Source: Lutibacter sp. B2 (GTDB lineage: Bacteria; Bacillota; Clostridia; Peptostreptococcales; Thermotaleaceae). From it: a stretch of DNA of 64,000 nucleotides. The notes beneath the pieces were generated by a model. The model searched no databases. It worked only from the letters and a program-made list of their open reading frames with translations, and was not told where the DNA came from. The stretch lies in the NCBI GenBank assembly GCA_015686845.1, contig JADPRS010000010.1, positions 32,713 to 96,712 on the forward strand. Reading direction: 5' to 3'. Every line of letters starts with the position of its first letter. Position 1 is the first letter of the stretch. Of the stretch, positions 28,001 to 37,527 are shown piece after piece. The translations under genes were made by a program, and so were the position numbers.

Positions 28001-29355
28001 ATTGCTCTTTCTGGGTTTACTAAAACATTAAATCTATCTACAATTTCACCATGTTGAATTTTTACTGCACCAATCTCTGTAATTTTATCATTTTTACTTG
28101 AAAGGCCTGTTGTTTCTAAATCAAACACAACATATGGTTGTTCTATATCTTGATCATTACAATTTTGTACGATAGCCTCTCCATCATTCACACAATATCC
28201 TTCTACACCATATATAATCTTTATACCATGTTTTTTTGCAGCTTCCATCGCCTCTGGAAAAGCCTGTACCACTCCATGGTCTGTAATTGCTATTGCAGCA
28301 TGTCCCCATTTTGCAGCTCTATTAACTAAACTAGCTGCAGTATTAACAGCATCCATAGCACTCATTTGTGTATGTGCATGTAATTCAATTCTTTTATCTT
28401 TCGCATGATCTTCACGTACTTGGGGTAGCGCCTTCACTATATCTCTCCCCATTATAATAAGTTCTTTTGAAAAAGTATCATATCTAGCTTCTCCTCTACA
28501 TCTAAAAAACCGTCCTGTTTTTAGGGCTTCAGATAAGTCTACTTCCTGCTCTTTTTTGGCAAATACCTTTACCCCTATTGAACCATTGTAATCGGTTAAA
28601 CTCAAATTAAATAATACTTTTCCATTTTTTAATTCTCTCGTATCTATATCAAATAATTCTCCTTGTATAGTTACAATCCCAGCTTCTTCATTAACACTTG
28701 ATATAGGAATTGGTACATCTTGATTTTTTTTACCAAGTATCACATCACTTTTAATTTCACTTTTATTTGAAGTATTTTTGATGATTTTATTTTCATTCTT
28801 TATTATATCTTTAACAATACTTTGCATCTCTATTTTTTTTTCTTTCAAGTAGGTATCTTTTGTAATTATATCACGATCATCATATACCTTAACCATGATT
28901 TGTATTTGTATGTTAAATTCCAAATTAATTTTTCTAGAAATAAACTTATCTATATTTTTTCTTTTTATTGCTTCGATTGCCATTTCATTTTCTAATGCAA
29001 TTTCTAAGGTGTCTTTATTAAATTGCACCTTCGCATCATTTAACCATGCCAATGAAGCTGGATATATTTCTTTTAATTCGTAGATAATATTTTCCCAATA
29101 TCTATCAAATTTTTCATGTAAGTCAACACCAACATAGGAAACTTTAAATTTCACTTCTTTAATAAAAGGTATATCTTTTTTAATATGATTGTTTAATTTA
29201 TTAAGTTCTAACTTACTAATAATTTCATTCGCTATTAATTCAAATTGCAATACCCTATCTTTTTTATAATATTCGATTTCCGTAACGGTTACATCTGCAG
29301 ACAAATTCATTTTTGCTCTAAATTTTCCAAATATCTCACTTAATAAAGTTGGCAA
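25093..29355 (-). CDS. polC: DNA polymerase III alpha subunit, PolC type
   Basis: PolC is the main replicative polymerase of Firmicutes, with built-in 3'-to-5' proofreading. Of 1420 residues, an N-terminal region is followed by an OB-fold (about 225-310), a PHP domain starting with RIELHAHTQMSAMDA (323-337) that is split by the DEDD exonuclease (FDLETTGLSSKNDKITEIGA from about 411), the palm with the EPDIDLNFAGE metal-binding aspartates, and a C-terminal helix-hairpin-helix (LRGLQGVGENAAKSI). The start is TTG (29353-29355), six bases after AAAGGGG; the next ATG is 15 codons in and lacks an SD. It follows ispG by 46 bases. Confidence 0.97.
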   Translation of the reverse strand: MPTLLSEIFGKFRAKMNLSADVTVTEIEYYKKDRVLQFELIANEIISKLELNKLNNHIKKDIPFIKEVKFKVSYVGVDLHEKFDRYWENIIYELKEIYPASLAWLNDAKVQFNKDTLEIALENEMAIEAIKRKNIDKFISRKINLEFNIQIQIMVKVYDDRDIITKDTYLKEKKIEMQSIVKDIIKNENKIIKNTSNKSEIKSDVILGKKNQDVPIPISSVNEEAGIVTIQGELFDIDTRELKNGKVLFNLSLTDYNGSIGVKVFAKKEQEVDLSEALKTGRFFRCRGEARYDTFSKELIIMGRDIVKALPQVREDHAKDKRIELHAHTQMSAMDAVNTAASLVNRAAKWGHAAIAITDHGVVQAFPEAMEAAKKHGIKIIYGVEGYCVNDGEAIVQNCNDQDIEQPYVVFDLETTGLSSKNDKITEIGAVKIQHGEIVDRFNVLVNPERAIPLKIIELTKITDEMVKDQPTIQEVLPRFLSFVGECVVVAHNANFDVSFIKENCKDLKKDFNNPVLDTLKLSKILLTKLKRYKLNIIAKELGIELKNHHRAIDDAEATAKIFLKFLEMIAEKNVTKLSDLNNLYSNNVDVKKLDTFHTIILVKNYTGLKNLYKIISKSHMEYFYKRPRIPKSLLSQMREGLIIGTACEAGELYKAILNNKSEREIEDIIKYYDYLEIQPIMNNNFLIQKGFVKDEEELREINRQIFNLGEKFSKPVVATGDVHFLDPKDEAHRRVLMGGQGFKDADNQPPLYFKTTDEMLKEFDYLGKENAKKVVIEDPKFIEEQIEKIIPIPEETFTPVIEGSDEDLRNMCYEKATRIYGDPIPEIVKDRLDKELNSIISNGYAVLYIISQKLVTKSMQDGYLVGSRGSVGSSFVATMSDITEVNPLPPHYVCPNCKHSEFITDGSIGSGADLPDKKCTVCDEVYVKDGHDIPFEVFLGFEGDKEPDIDLNFAGEYQANAHKYTEELFGEGHVFRAGTIGTVASKTAYGFVKKYFDEKEMVVNNREIERLLQGCTGVKRTTGQHPGGVMVVPHYKDIFEFCPIQYPANDSSSGVITTHFDYHSISGRLLKLDILGHDVPTIIRMLQDITGLDPTKIPLGDKDTISIFTSPKALKIQDNEFDCEVGSLGVPEFGTKFVRQMLMDTKPTTFAELVRISGLSHGTDVWLNNAQDLVRQNIAELKDVISTRDDIMNYLILKGLPPKSSFKIMEKVRKGKGLTEEDEKMMRENHVPEWYIDSCNKIKYMFPKAHAVAYVMMSFRLAYFKVHYPLAFYATYFTIKVSDFDAELVVKGKKAIKERMKELELLGNVASQKEKDSLTVLEVAYEMYCREFGFEKVDIYESDSDQFIISQNALLPPLRGLQGVGENAAKSISECRKDRKFMSIEDLRERAKVTKTVIENLKNHGCLDGLPDTNQLSLF

Positions 29356-29401
29356 TTTTTTCCCCTTTCATAACATTTCGTCAAAGAAAATATGATCACA
29401 A

Positions 29402-30457
29402 TTATAATTTTTCAATTTCTTCTAACAGTACTTCCTCGATTTCTTGTTCTTCCACTCTTTTTATAATTTTTCCTTTTTTAAATAATAGTGCAGAAGACTT
29501 TCCTCCTGCAATACCAATATCTGCATCCTTTGCTTCTCCCGGACCATTTACTGCACAACCCATAATCGCTACAGATATAGGTTTGTCTATTTTCTTTAAT
29601 TTCTTTTCAATTCTATTCGCTAAACCAATAAGATCAATCTGACATCTTCCACAAGTTGGGCAAGAGATCATCTTAATTCCAAAACTTCTAACTCCACTCG
29701 TATTTAAAATTTCTTTTCCTACTTTTATTTCTTCTACAGGATCTCCAGTTAGTGAAATTCTTATGGTATCACCTATACCATCTACTAATAAAGTTCCTAC
29801 TCCTACAGAAGATTTTATCGTTCCACTATATATAGTTCCTGCTTCGGTAACTCCTACATGAAGGGGATAATCTACCTTTTGAGAAATCAACCTATATGAT
29901 TCAACCGTTAATTTCACATCAGAAGCTTTTAGGGAAATTACAATATCTCTAAAATCTAATGATTCGAGAATTCTCACATGCTCTAACGCACTATCTACCA
30001 TAGCCTCCGGCGTAATTGTTCCATATTTTTGAATAATTTTTTTATCTATGGAGCCCGCATTTACGCCTATCCTTATTGGTATCCCTCTCTCTTTTGCACT
30101 TGTTACAACTTTTTTTACTCTATCAACATCTCCAATATTTCCAGGATTAAGTCTTAATTTATCTACACCATTTTCTATACAACGCAAAGCCAATCTATAA
30201 TCAAAATGGATATCTGCTACAAGTGGAATATTTATTCTTTGCTTAATTTCTTTAATAGCATCTGCTGCTTCCATATCAGGAACTGCCACTCTTACAATTT
30301 CACATCCAGCTTCTTCAAGCATCCTAATTTGCTGGACCGTTTTTTCTATATCTCTCGTATCAGTATTCGTCATAGATTGTACTAATACAGGAAATTCTCC
30401 ACCTATATTAACCCCACCAAAAGATACAACTCTACTTTTTTTTCTTTTAATTTCCAT
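29402..30457 (-). CDS. ispG: 4-hydroxy-3-methylbut-2-enyl diphosphate synthase
   Basis: IspG (GcpE) is a [4Fe-4S] enzyme converting MEcPP to HMBPP in the MEP isoprenoid pathway. An N-terminal TIM-barrel ([33 protein letters not shown]) is followed by the cluster domain with CPTCGRC and [10 protein letters not shown] supplying the cysteines. The 351 residues are standard. The same operon encodes Dxr, so two MEP steps are made together with UppS, which uses the product. The ATG follows AAGGTGGTG. Confidence 0.97.
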   Translation of the reverse strand: MEIKRKKSRVVSFGGVNIGGEFPVLVQSMTNTDTRDIEKTVQQIRMLEEAGCEIVRVAVPDMEAADAIKEIKQRINIPLVADIHFDYRLALRCIENGVDKLRLNPGNIGDVDRVKKVVTSAKERGIPIRIGVNAGSIDKKIIQKYGTITPEAMVDSALEHVRILESLDFRDIVISLKASDVKLTVESYRLISQKVDYPLHVGVTEAGTIYSGTIKSSVGVGTLLVDGIGDTIRISLTGDPVEEIKVGKEILNTSGVRSFGIKMISCPTCGRCQIDLIGLANRIEKKLKKIDKPISVAIMGCAVNGPGEAKDADIGIAGGKSSALLFKKGKIIKRVEEQEIEEVLLEEIEKL

Positions 30458-30474
30458 TTACTCTCACCACCTTA

Positions 30475-31479
30475 CTATAAGATAAATCTCATAACATCTT
30501 TATAAACCATGAAAACCATTAATCCCATCAATAATACAAATCCTGTAAAATGTATAATTCCTTCTTTTTCAGGATCGAGAGGTCTCCCAATTATGCCTTC
30601 TATGATCAAGAAGATCAATCTTCCTCCATCTAACGCTGGAATTGGTAACATATTTACCACGCCCAAGTTAATACTGATCATTGCTGCAAAGCCTAATACA
30701 TTATATATATTCGTTTTAGCAACTTTACCTACTAAATGAATAATCCCAATGGGACCAACAACATCGTTAGCTGACGCTTTTCCACCAAAAAGTTTTTTGA
30801 AAAATCCACACATTTCTTTAATCATAACATACACATTATCAAAACTTGCTGAAATGGATTTTATAAAAGATTTTTCAAATTTAGGTGAAATACCGATCAT
30901 TATTCGTTTCGTTGTCTCATCATAAATGGGTTTAACAACCATTTCTTTTTCTTTTCCATCTCTTACAACTTTCACTTTAAGATTATTTTCTTTTCTTTCT
31001 CCAATATAGTTTACAATATCATTCCATCTATGAACAGATGTATCATTAATTGATACAATTTGATCACCTGACTTTATACCAGCTAATTCTGCGGGGAAAT
31101 TTGGGGTCACCTTATTCATTGTAGTAGTTGGAAATCCCATTGCATAAAAACTAATACTAAATAGCAAAATAGCCAATATAAAATTCATGACTGGACCTGC
31201 AATAATCACTAATATTCTTGCCCATAATGGCTTATTATTAAAACTATTTTCATCTGAAGAAGCCTCATCCTCACCTTCCATCTTTACATATCCTCCAATT
31301 GGAAGTATTCTTAATGAGTATTCTGTCTCTTTTCCCTTAAACCTTAATATTCTGTAACCCATCCCAATTGAGAATTCATGCACTTTGATACCCACAAGTT
31401 TAGCTACACCAAAATGACCAAATTCATGAAATAATACCAATATGCCAAAAATGAGAAAAGCAATTACTATCGTCCCCAT
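30475..31479 (-). CDS. rseP: Site-2 intramembrane metalloprotease RseP/RasP
   Basis: An intramembrane zinc protease that cleaves anti-sigma factors, signal peptides and other single-pass proteins within the membrane. The zinc motif HEFGH is at residues 18-22 in the first membrane segment; a PDZ domain follows (AGIKSGDQIVSINDTSVH), and the third zinc ligand lies in NMLPIPALDGGRL. The 334 residues are typical of the single-PDZ Gram-positive form. The dxr-rseP-ispG order is widespread. Confidence 0.95.
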   Translation of the reverse strand: MGTIVIAFLIFGILVLFHEFGHFGVAKLVGIKVHEFSIGMGYRILRFKGKETEYSLRILPIGGYVKMEGEDEASSDENSFNNKPLWARILVIIAGPVMNFILAILLFSISFYAMGFPTTTMNKVTPNFPAELAGIKSGDQIVSINDTSVHRWNDIVNYIGERKENNLKVKVVRDGKEKEMVVKPIYDETTKRIMIGISPKFEKSFIKSISASFDNVYVMIKEMCGFFKKLFGGKASANDVVGPIGIIHLVGKVAKTNIYNVLGFAAMISINLGVVNMLPIPALDGGRLIFLIIEGIIGRPLDPEKEGIIHFTGFVLLMGLMVFMVYKDVMRFIL

Positions 31480-31491
31480 AATTACACCGCC

Positions 31492-32640
31492 TTAAATAAA
31501 TTTATTTTTAATAAATTTTCTAGCCCACGAATCAATCTCAATGATTGTATCAATGTTAAGTTCATATTTAACATCATGCTTTTCTAATGCTAATTCTATC
31601 ATATTAGATATGTCATAGAATCCTATTTTCCCCTTTATAAATAAATCAACGAGTTCTTCATTTGCTGCGTTTAACACGGTAGGATAGCTTCCTCCTTTTT
31701 CAAGTGCATCATAAGCAAGCTTTAAACATGGAAATGTTTCTAAATCTGGTTTTTCAAAAGTTAACTTTGAAGTCTCAAAAAAATCCATCTTTTTATAATT
31801 GTTTTTTATTCTTTTAGGATACGTTAGTGCATATTGTATTGGTACCCTCATATCAGGATAACCCATCTGAGATATGATGGAACTATCCTTATACTCTATC
31901 ATAGAATGAATAATACTTTGAGGATGTACAACTACATCAATTTGATTAAGCTCAACATCAAATAACCACTTAGCCTCAATTACTTCTAATCCTTTATTCA
32001 TTAAAGTTGCAGAATCTATACTAATTTTTTTCCCCATATTCCATTTAGGATGTTTCAATGCTGCTTCTACTGAAACATCTTGTAATTGTTCCTTAGTATA
32101 TCCTCTAAAAGGACCGCCTGATGCGGTTAATATAATTCTATTAATATCTTTCAAAGTATATCCCATTAAACTCTGAAATATTGCACTATGTTCACTGTCT
32201 ACTGGCAAAATATTTACACCATTTTTTTTTGCTTCATTCATAACAATCTGACCCGCTGTAACTAAAGTTTCTTTATTCGCAAGTGCGATATCCTTCTTCG
32301 CTTGTATTGCTTTTATTGTAGGGATAAGACCGATCATGCCCACTACAGATGTAAGTACTACTTCTATATTTGATAAAGTTGCAACGTTAATCAAACCATC
32401 CATTCCATGTAAAATTTCAACTTTATTATTTTCAATTCTATTTTTCAATTCTAATGCCTTCGACTCATCCATTACTGCTACCACTTCTGGATTAAATTCA
32501 TTAATTTGTTTTTCTAAAAGATCTATATTCTTACCAGCCGTTAATCCTACTACATTAAATTTATCTTTATTCTCCCTAATTACATCTAATGTTTGTGTCC
32601 CTATAGATCCAGTTGATCCTAATATACTAATATTTTTCAT
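31492..32640 (-). CDS. dxr: 1-deoxy-D-xylulose 5-phosphate reductoisomerase
   Basis: Dxr (IspC) converts DXP to MEP with NADPH, the committing step of the MEP pathway and the target of fosmidomycin. The Rossmann motif [14 protein letters not shown] opens the protein, with metal and substrate motifs [11 protein letters not shown] and [17 protein letters not shown] in the middle. A TTG at 32641-32643 directly precedes the ATG at 32638-32640; the ATG is better spaced from AAAGGGTG, giving 382 residues. It lies between cdsA and rseP. Confidence 0.97.
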   Translation of the reverse strand: MKNISILGSTGSIGTQTLDVIRENKDKFNVVGLTAGKNIDLLEKQINEFNPEVVAVMDESKALELKNRIENNKVEILHGMDGLINVATLSNIEVVLTSVVGMIGLIPTIKAIQAKKDIALANKETLVTAGQIVMNEAKKNGVNILPVDSEHSAIFQSLMGYTLKDINRIILTASGGPFRGYTKEQLQDVSVEAALKHPKWNMGKKISIDSATLMNKGLEVIEAKWLFDVELNQIDVVVHPQSIIHSMIEYKDSSIISQMGYPDMRVPIQYALTYPKRIKNNYKKMDFFETSKLTFEKPDLETFPCLKLAYDALEKGGSYPTVLNAANEELVDLFIKGKIGFYDISNMIELALEKHDVKYELNIDTIIEIDSWARKFIKNKFI

Positions 32641-32678
32641 CAAATCACCCTTTCGAATACGTAAAGTCTATCTCCTGT

Positions 32679-33464
32679 CTACTTTATAAATAAATTTATA
32701 TAGTAGTATACCGTAGGTGCAGTAAAAAGTATGCTATCAAATCGATCTAACACACCTCCGTGTCCTGGCATTATATTCCCATAATCTTTTATTCCTACAT
32801 ATCTTTTAAACATTGATGCAGTCAAATCTCCAAATTGACCTAAAATACTTCCTATAAAACCTATTATCATACAATGATAAGTAACTTCTGACGCAAAGAA
32901 GTAAGCAAATAAAAAACTCATTAAAATACTTCCTAAAATTCCTCCTATTGCACCTTCTATTGTCTTTTTAGGGCTTATGTTAGGACAAAGCTTTCGCTTA
33001 CCAAAAATGTAACCACTAAAATACGCAAAGGTATCCGTAGCCCATGCTACAATAAAAACCAACCAAATAAGATAATTATATTTAGAACAATTTACAATAA
33101 ACACTATATGATACATGAAAAAAATCACATAACAAACGCCTAGCATTGTAATGGCTGATGATAAAGGATTCAATTTTCTATTAAATATAGTATTGATAAA
33201 TGTAGCTATCATAATTATAAAAAACCATGCCATAATTAATTTTTGATCAATCTCTTTTAATGTAATCAGAAACATTGATATTATAGCAAATATAGCGATT
33301 GGTTTTGAACCGTAAATATCAATATTTTTAAAGGCATTAAAAAATTCGTTAGCTGCCATAAAGGCCAAAAATAATACTGCTAAACGAAGTGTTAATCCAC
33401 CTTTTATGATAACATATAAAAACAAAGGAATTGCTACTAATGCAGATATAATCCTTGTTCGCAC
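32679..33464 (-). CDS. cdsA: Phosphatidate cytidylyltransferase (CDP-diacylglycerol synthase)
   Basis: CdsA makes CDP-diacylglycerol from phosphatidate and CTP, the precursor of all phospholipids and of the PgsA reaction encoded at 5609-6148. It is a polytopic membrane protein ending with the family signature around KDYGNIMPGHGGVLDRFDS. A longer frame reaches back into uppS, but an AAAGGTGGTG ribosome site lies seven bases before the GTG at 33462-33464, so I use that start (261 residues). The usual KRxxxxxK-like motif appears as GKRKLCPNISPKKTIEG. Confidence 0.93.
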   Translation of the reverse strand: MRTRIISALVAIPLFLYVIIKGGLTLRLAVLFLAFMAANEFFNAFKNIDIYGSKPIAIFAIISMFLITLKEIDQKLIMAWFFIIMIATFINTIFNRKLNPLSSAITMLGVCYVIFFMYHIVFIVNCSKYNYLIWLVFIVAWATDTFAYFSGYIFGKRKLCPNISPKKTIEGAIGGILGSILMSFLFAYFFASEVTYHCMIIGFIGSILGQFGDLTASMFKRYVGIKDYGNIMPGHGGVLDRFDSILFTAPTVYYYINLFIK

Positions 33465-33477
33465 ACAATCACCACCT

Positions 33478-34242
33478 TTATTTAGTTGCTCCAAATCTTC
33501 TATTTCTTTTTTGATAATCACAAATGGCATCTATTAAATATTCTCTATTAAAATCTGGCCAAAATATATCAGAAAACCAAAATTCACTATAAGCAATTTG
33601 CCATAGTAAAAAATTACTAAGTCTTAATTCACCACTTGGACGAATGACTAAGTCTGGATCAGGCGTCCCTTTAGAATATAGAAAATTTTCAACAATATTT
33701 TCATCAATATCATCAATATCCAATTTATTCATTTTGACTTCATTACAAATGCTTTTTACTACATTTACAATTTCGTCTCTTCCTCCATAATTCAATGCAA
33801 TATTTACAACAAGCCCAGTATTATTTCGAGTTAATTCTATGGCTGAACCAATCGCTTCTATGATTTCATCAGAAAGAGCACTTATATTTCCTATGGTTTT
33901 TATTCTAACATTATTTTTATGTAATTGGACTACTTCCTTTTGCAAGTAATAAACAAGAAGTTGCATAAGTGCTGAAACCTCTGATTTAGGTCTTTTCCAA
34001 TTTTCTGTAGAAAAAGCATATAAAGTCAAATAATTAACACCTATATCTGAGCATGTACGAATAACCTCTCTTAAAGCTTCCACCCCCGCCTTATGGCCCG
34101 CAGTTCTTGGTAGTCCTCTTTTTTTAGCCCATCTTCCATTACCATCCATAATAATCGCTATGTGTCTTGGTAAATTATCTAAATCCAAAGATTCTTGTAT
34201 GTTTTTATTTTTTTTTGAAAATAAGTCTTTGATATATTTCAT
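33478..34242 (-). CDS. uppS: Undecaprenyl diphosphate synthase (isoprenyl transferase)
   Basis: A cis-prenyltransferase that extends FPP with IPP to C55-PP, the lipid carrier of cell-wall precursors. Conserved regions are [16 protein letters not shown] with the catalytic Asp, [22 protein letters not shown] and [15 protein letters not shown]. Its 254 residues carry a slightly longer N-terminal lead than in E. coli. The ATG follows TTGGAGGAA. It uses isoprenoid units made by Dxr and IspG from the same operon. Confidence 0.97.
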   Translation of the reverse strand: MKYIKDLFSKKNKNIQESLDLDNLPRHIAIIMDGNGRWAKKRGLPRTAGHKAGVEALREVIRTCSDIGVNYLTLYAFSTENWKRPKSEVSALMQLLVYYLQKEVVQLHKNNVRIKTIGNISALSDEIIEAIGSAIELTRNNTGLVVNIALNYGGRDEIVNVVKSICNEVKMNKLDIDDIDENIVENFLYSKGTPDPDLVIRPSGELRLSNFLLWQIAYSEFWFSDIFWPDFNREYLIDAICDYQKRNRRFGATK

Positions 34243-34286
34243 TTTATAGTTCCTCCAATTAACTTTAACTACAAAGAATATTTTTA

Positions 34287-34308
34287 AACCCCCAATATAT
34301 GGGGGATT
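34287..34308 (-). terminator. Hairpin between the PASTA-like gene and uppS
   Basis: CCCCC/GGGGG stem (34289-34293, 34301-34305) with a 7-base AT loop, followed on the minus strand by TTTAAAAATATTC. It overlaps the end of the 62-residue gene. It could be a partial terminator that lowers expression of uppS and downstream genes, as no alternative promoter is evident. Confidence 0.5.
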
Positions 34309-34495
34309 AAAAATAGCTAACAGTTAATTTCACATGATTATTAACTTTTATTTGTTTAATTACTCTACCTTCTCCTTCTTTGCAAATGGATTTAGGTGAA
34401 TGTGTTTCTTTTATAGATACTTCAAATTCATACTTACTTAAAATATTTAAAGCCTCTTCTACATGAAACCCAACTACATCTATTATAGTTGACAA
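34307..34495 (-). CDS. Free-standing single PASTA-like domain protein
   Basis: A 62-residue protein with the outline of one PASTA domain: [20 protein letters not shown], then [19 protein letters not shown], without a signal peptide or membrane segment. PASTA domains normally sit in tandem at the outer end of penicillin-binding proteins and Ser/Thr kinases, where they bind peptidoglycan or muropeptides. A lone cytoplasmic copy between frr and uppS has no function I can name. The ATG (34493-34495) lies two bases after the frr stop codon, so translation may be coupled. The family assignment is by eye. Confidence 0.65.
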   Translation of the reverse strand: MSTIIDVVGFHVEEALNILSKYEFEVSIKETHSPKSICKEGEGRVIKQIKVNNHVKLTVSYF

Positions 34496-34497
34496 GA

Positions 34498-35055
34498 TTA
34501 TACCTCCATCATTTCTTTTTCTTTTTTATCTAGTAAATCTTCAATAATATCAATATACTTATTCGTCATCTTTTGAACTTCATCTTCTGTTTTTTTCAGA
34601 TCATCTTCAGTCATTTCTCCACTTTTTTGTTCTTTCTTTAATTTATCGTTAGCATCTCTTCTTTCATTTCTAATAGCAACTTTTGCACTTTCAGCAGCTT
34701 TCTTTACTATTTTTACTAACTCTTTTCTTCTTTCTTCCGTCAACTGTGGTATTGCTAAACGAATAATCTTTCCATCATTAGATGGATTGATTCCTAAATC
34801 AGATTGCATAATTGCTTTTTCAATAGCTTGAATAGATGTTTGATCATAAGGCTGTACTACTAGCATTCTAGCTTCTGGTGTAGAAACACTTGCTATTTGC
34901 TTTAACGAAGTAGGTGTTCCATAATATTCAACAACAATTCTGTCTAATAATGCTGGATTAGCCCTTCCAGCTCTAATCCCCTTAAGTTCATCTTTAAAAA
35001 CACTCACCGTTTTTTGCATTTTTTCTTCCAATTGATTTTGAATTTCTAAATTCAT
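34498..35055 (-). CDS. frr: Ribosome recycling factor
   Basis: RRF, with EF-G, splits post-termination ribosomes. The 185-residue protein has the two-domain tRNA-like form: [37 protein letters not shown], then a C-terminal helical bundle. The ATG follows AAAGGAGG, inside the last codons or the stop region of pyrH, three bases away. pyrH-frr-uppS-cdsA is a conserved block in Firmicutes. Confidence 0.98.
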   Translation of the reverse strand: MNLEIQNQLEEKMQKTVSVFKDELKGIRAGRANPALLDRIVVEYYGTPTSLKQIASVSTPEARMLVVQPYDQTSIQAIEKAIMQSDLGINPSNDGKIIRLAIPQLTEERRKELVKIVKKAAESAKVAIRNERRDANDKLKKEQKSGEMTEDDLKKTEDEVQKMTNKYIDIIEDLLDKKEKEMMEV

Positions 35056-35058
35056 CTT

Positions 35059-35790
<732 letters not shown>

Positions 35791-35846
35791 TTATTCTATA
35801 CTTTTAGGTAGAATTCCTTTCATAAACACTAACCATATTTTAAAAA

Positions 35847-35869
35847 AGAGAACACAATCAGTGTTCTCT
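35847..35869 (-). terminator. Intrinsic terminator of rpsB-tsf
   Basis: AGAGAACAC/GTGTTCTCT 9-bp stem with a 5-base loop, followed by TTTTTTAAAA on the minus strand, 19 bases after the tsf stop. Confidence 0.92.
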
Positions 35870-35887
35870 ATCTTAAATTTTCAAAAT

Positions 35888-36535
35888 TTACTTATTAATT
35901 TGTTTTGCTACTTCTTCTGCAAAATTTTCTTCTTTCTTTTCTATACCTTCTCCAACTTCAAATCTTGCAAATCTTCTGATTGATAGCTTTTCACCTATTT
36001 TTGCAATTTTTTGGTTTAGTAAATCTTGAATTGTAACATCTGAATCCTTAACAAATGGTTGCTCAAGTAAACATATTTCTTTATAGAATTTTTCAATTCT
36101 TCCTTCAACCATTTTATCAATAATTTTTTCAGGTTTTCCTTCATTAAGTGCTTGTACTCTTAAAATTTCTTTTTCTTTTTCGATTTTTTCTGATGGAACT
36201 TCTTCTCTAGCTATGTATTGAGGATTTGCTGCTGCAATTTGCATAGCTACATCTTTAACAAATTGTTTGAATTCATCGTTTTTAGCAACAAAATCAGTTT
36301 CACTATTAACTTCTACTAAAACACCGATTCTTCCACCGTGAATATATGATTCCACGATACCTTCTGCTGCTACTCTATCAGCTTTTTTAGCCGCTTTCGC
36401 AAGACCTTTTTCTCTTAATGATTCTATAGCCTTTTCCATATTTCCGTCAACTTCTATTAACGTTTTTTTACAATCCATCATTCCAGCACCCGTTGTAGCT
36501 CTTAATTCTTTTACCATTGCAGCTGTAACTGCCAT
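35888..36535 (-). CDS. tsf: Elongation factor Ts
   Basis: EF-Ts exchanges GDP for GTP on EF-Tu. The 215-residue protein opens with the UBA-like domain [20 protein letters not shown] and carries the conserved [14 protein letters not shown]. This is the short clostridial form with a reduced core compared with the 283 residues of E. coli. The ATG follows AGGAGGAG. It is paired with rpsB, separated by a terminator-like structure. Confidence 0.97.
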   Translation of the reverse strand: MAVTAAMVKELRATTGAGMMDCKKTLIEVDGNMEKAIESLREKGLAKAAKKADRVAAEGIVESYIHGGRIGVLVEVNSETDFVAKNDEFKQFVKDVAMQIAAANPQYIAREEVPSEKIEKEKEILRVQALNEGKPEKIIDKMVEGRIEKFYKEICLLEQPFVKDSDVTIQDLLNQKIAKIGEKLSIRRFARFEVGEGIEKKEENFAEEVAKQINK

Positions 36536-36563
36536 AATAACTCCTCCTTTTTATCTATACACT

Positions 36564-36616
36564 AAAATCAAAAAGGTAAGAGAAGTAAGGAATATATCCT
36601 TTTTCAACCCTTACCT
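36564..36616 (-). terminator. Attenuator-like structure between rpsB and tsf
   Basis: An outer 7-bp stem AGGTAAG/CTTACCT (36574-36580, 36610-36616) encloses an inner AAGGA/TCCTT hairpin (36587-36591, 36597-36601), and TTTTTGATTTT follows on the minus strand. It lies seven bases after the rpsB stop. It may terminate part of the transcripts so that S2 is made in excess of EF-Ts, or the reverse. Confidence 0.5.
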
Positions 36617-36622
36617 CCAAAA

Positions 36623-37321
36623 TTATTCTTCGATTTGTTCTCCTTGTCTTCCTTCTATCATCGCATCAGCAATTTTTGCAGTAATTAATTTAACCGCTCT
36701 TATTGCATCATCATTAGCAGGAATAACATAATCTACTTCTTCAGGGTCACAATTAGTATCTACAATACCAACTACTGGTATCCCTAATCTTTGAGCTTCT
36801 TTTACTGCAATTCTTTCTTTTCTAGGGTCTACAACAAAAATAGCTCCAGGAAGCTTATCCATGTCTTTTATTCCACCTAAGAATTTTTCAAGTTTCCCTT
36901 GTTCAAGTTTTAACTTTATTACTTCTTTCTTAGGAAGAACATCAAACATACCTTTTTCTTCCATGTTGTTTAATTCTTTTAATCTATTAATTCTTTTCTT
37001 AATTGTTTTGAAGTTTGTAAGCATTCCACCTAACCATCTTTGGTTAACATAGTACATACCACTTCTCTTTGCTTCTTGTTCAATAGACTCTTGTGCTTGC
37101 TTTTTAGTTCCTACAAATAAGATTGTCTCATTATTTGCTGCAATCTCTTTTACAAACTCATAAGCTTGATCTACTTTTTTTACAGTTTTTTGCAGGTCTA
37201 TAATATAAATACCGTTTCTTTCTGTAAATATATACTCCGCCATTTTAGGATTCCATCTTCTTGTTTGATGTCCAAAATGTACTCCTGCTTCTAATAATTG
37301 TTTCATTGAAATAACTGCCAT
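36623..37321 (-). CDS. rpsB: 30S ribosomal protein S2
   Basis: S2 binds near the 30S head-body hinge. Visible motifs are [46 protein letters not shown] and the C-terminal [20 protein letters not shown]. The 232 residues are normal. It has a long structured leader and its own promoter downstream of the fla/che terminator; this fla/che-to-rpsB junction is the same as in B. subtilis. The ATG follows AAGGAGGTA. Confidence 0.98.
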   Translation of the reverse strand: MAVISMKQLLEAGVHFGHQTRRWNPKMAEYIFTERNGIYIIDLQKTVKKVDQAYEFVKEIAANNETILFVGTKKQAQESIEQEAKRSGMYYVNQRWLGGMLTNFKTIKKRINRLKELNNMEEKGMFDVLPKKEVIKLKLEQGKLEKFLGGIKDMDKLPGAIFVVDPRKERIAVKEAQRLGIPVVGIVDTNCDPEEVDYVIPANDDAIRAVKLITAKIADAMIEGRQGEQIEE

Positions 37322-37349
37322 TGTTGGTACCTCCTTGGTTTTTTACCTC

Positions 37350-37403
37350 CACTCTGTTCATCTTTTAAAGTGCCCGTAGGACCCACTTATAAATTGCAGA
37401 GCG
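37350..37403 (-). ncRNA. Candidate structured leader of rpsB mRNA
   Basis: In the mRNA, CGCUCUG (37397-37403) can pair with CAGAGUG (37350-37356; one G-U) and encloses an inner AAGUG/CACUU pairing (37368-37372, 37384-37388) around a C/G-rich loop. It lies between the promoter and the ribosome site of rpsB. Ribosomal-protein leaders often bind their own product. That S2 binds here is inference. Confidence 0.4.
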
Positions 37404-37425
37404 TGCGTTTTTTGTTACCTTAAGT

Positions 37426-37455
37426 AGTATAACACAGCATATAGTAGTTTTGCAA
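37426..37455 (-). promoter_or_regulatory. Promoter of rpsB-tsf
   Basis: Minus-strand -35 TTGCAA (37450-37455), 18-base spacer, -10 TATACT (37426-37431), followed by a leader of about 100 bases. It begins directly after the 56-bp palindrome. Confidence 0.6.
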
Positions 37456-37461
37456 TAATAA

Positions 37462-37517
37462 ATTTTACAATAAAAAGTAAACAATATATATATATTGTTT
37501 ACTTTTTATTGTAAAAT
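37462..37517. terminator. Perfect 56-bp palindrome, terminator of the fla/che operon
   Basis: Base by base, positions 37462-37489 are the exact reverse complement of 37490-37517: 28-bp arms with no loop and no mismatch. The inner part AGTAAACAAT/ATTGTTTACT followed by TTTTTATT is a classic intrinsic terminator in both directions. It separates the last fla/che-linked gene from the rpsB promoter. The outer ten base pairs on each side exceed what termination needs. Confidence 0.8.
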
Positions 37518-37527
37518 CATACCATCT

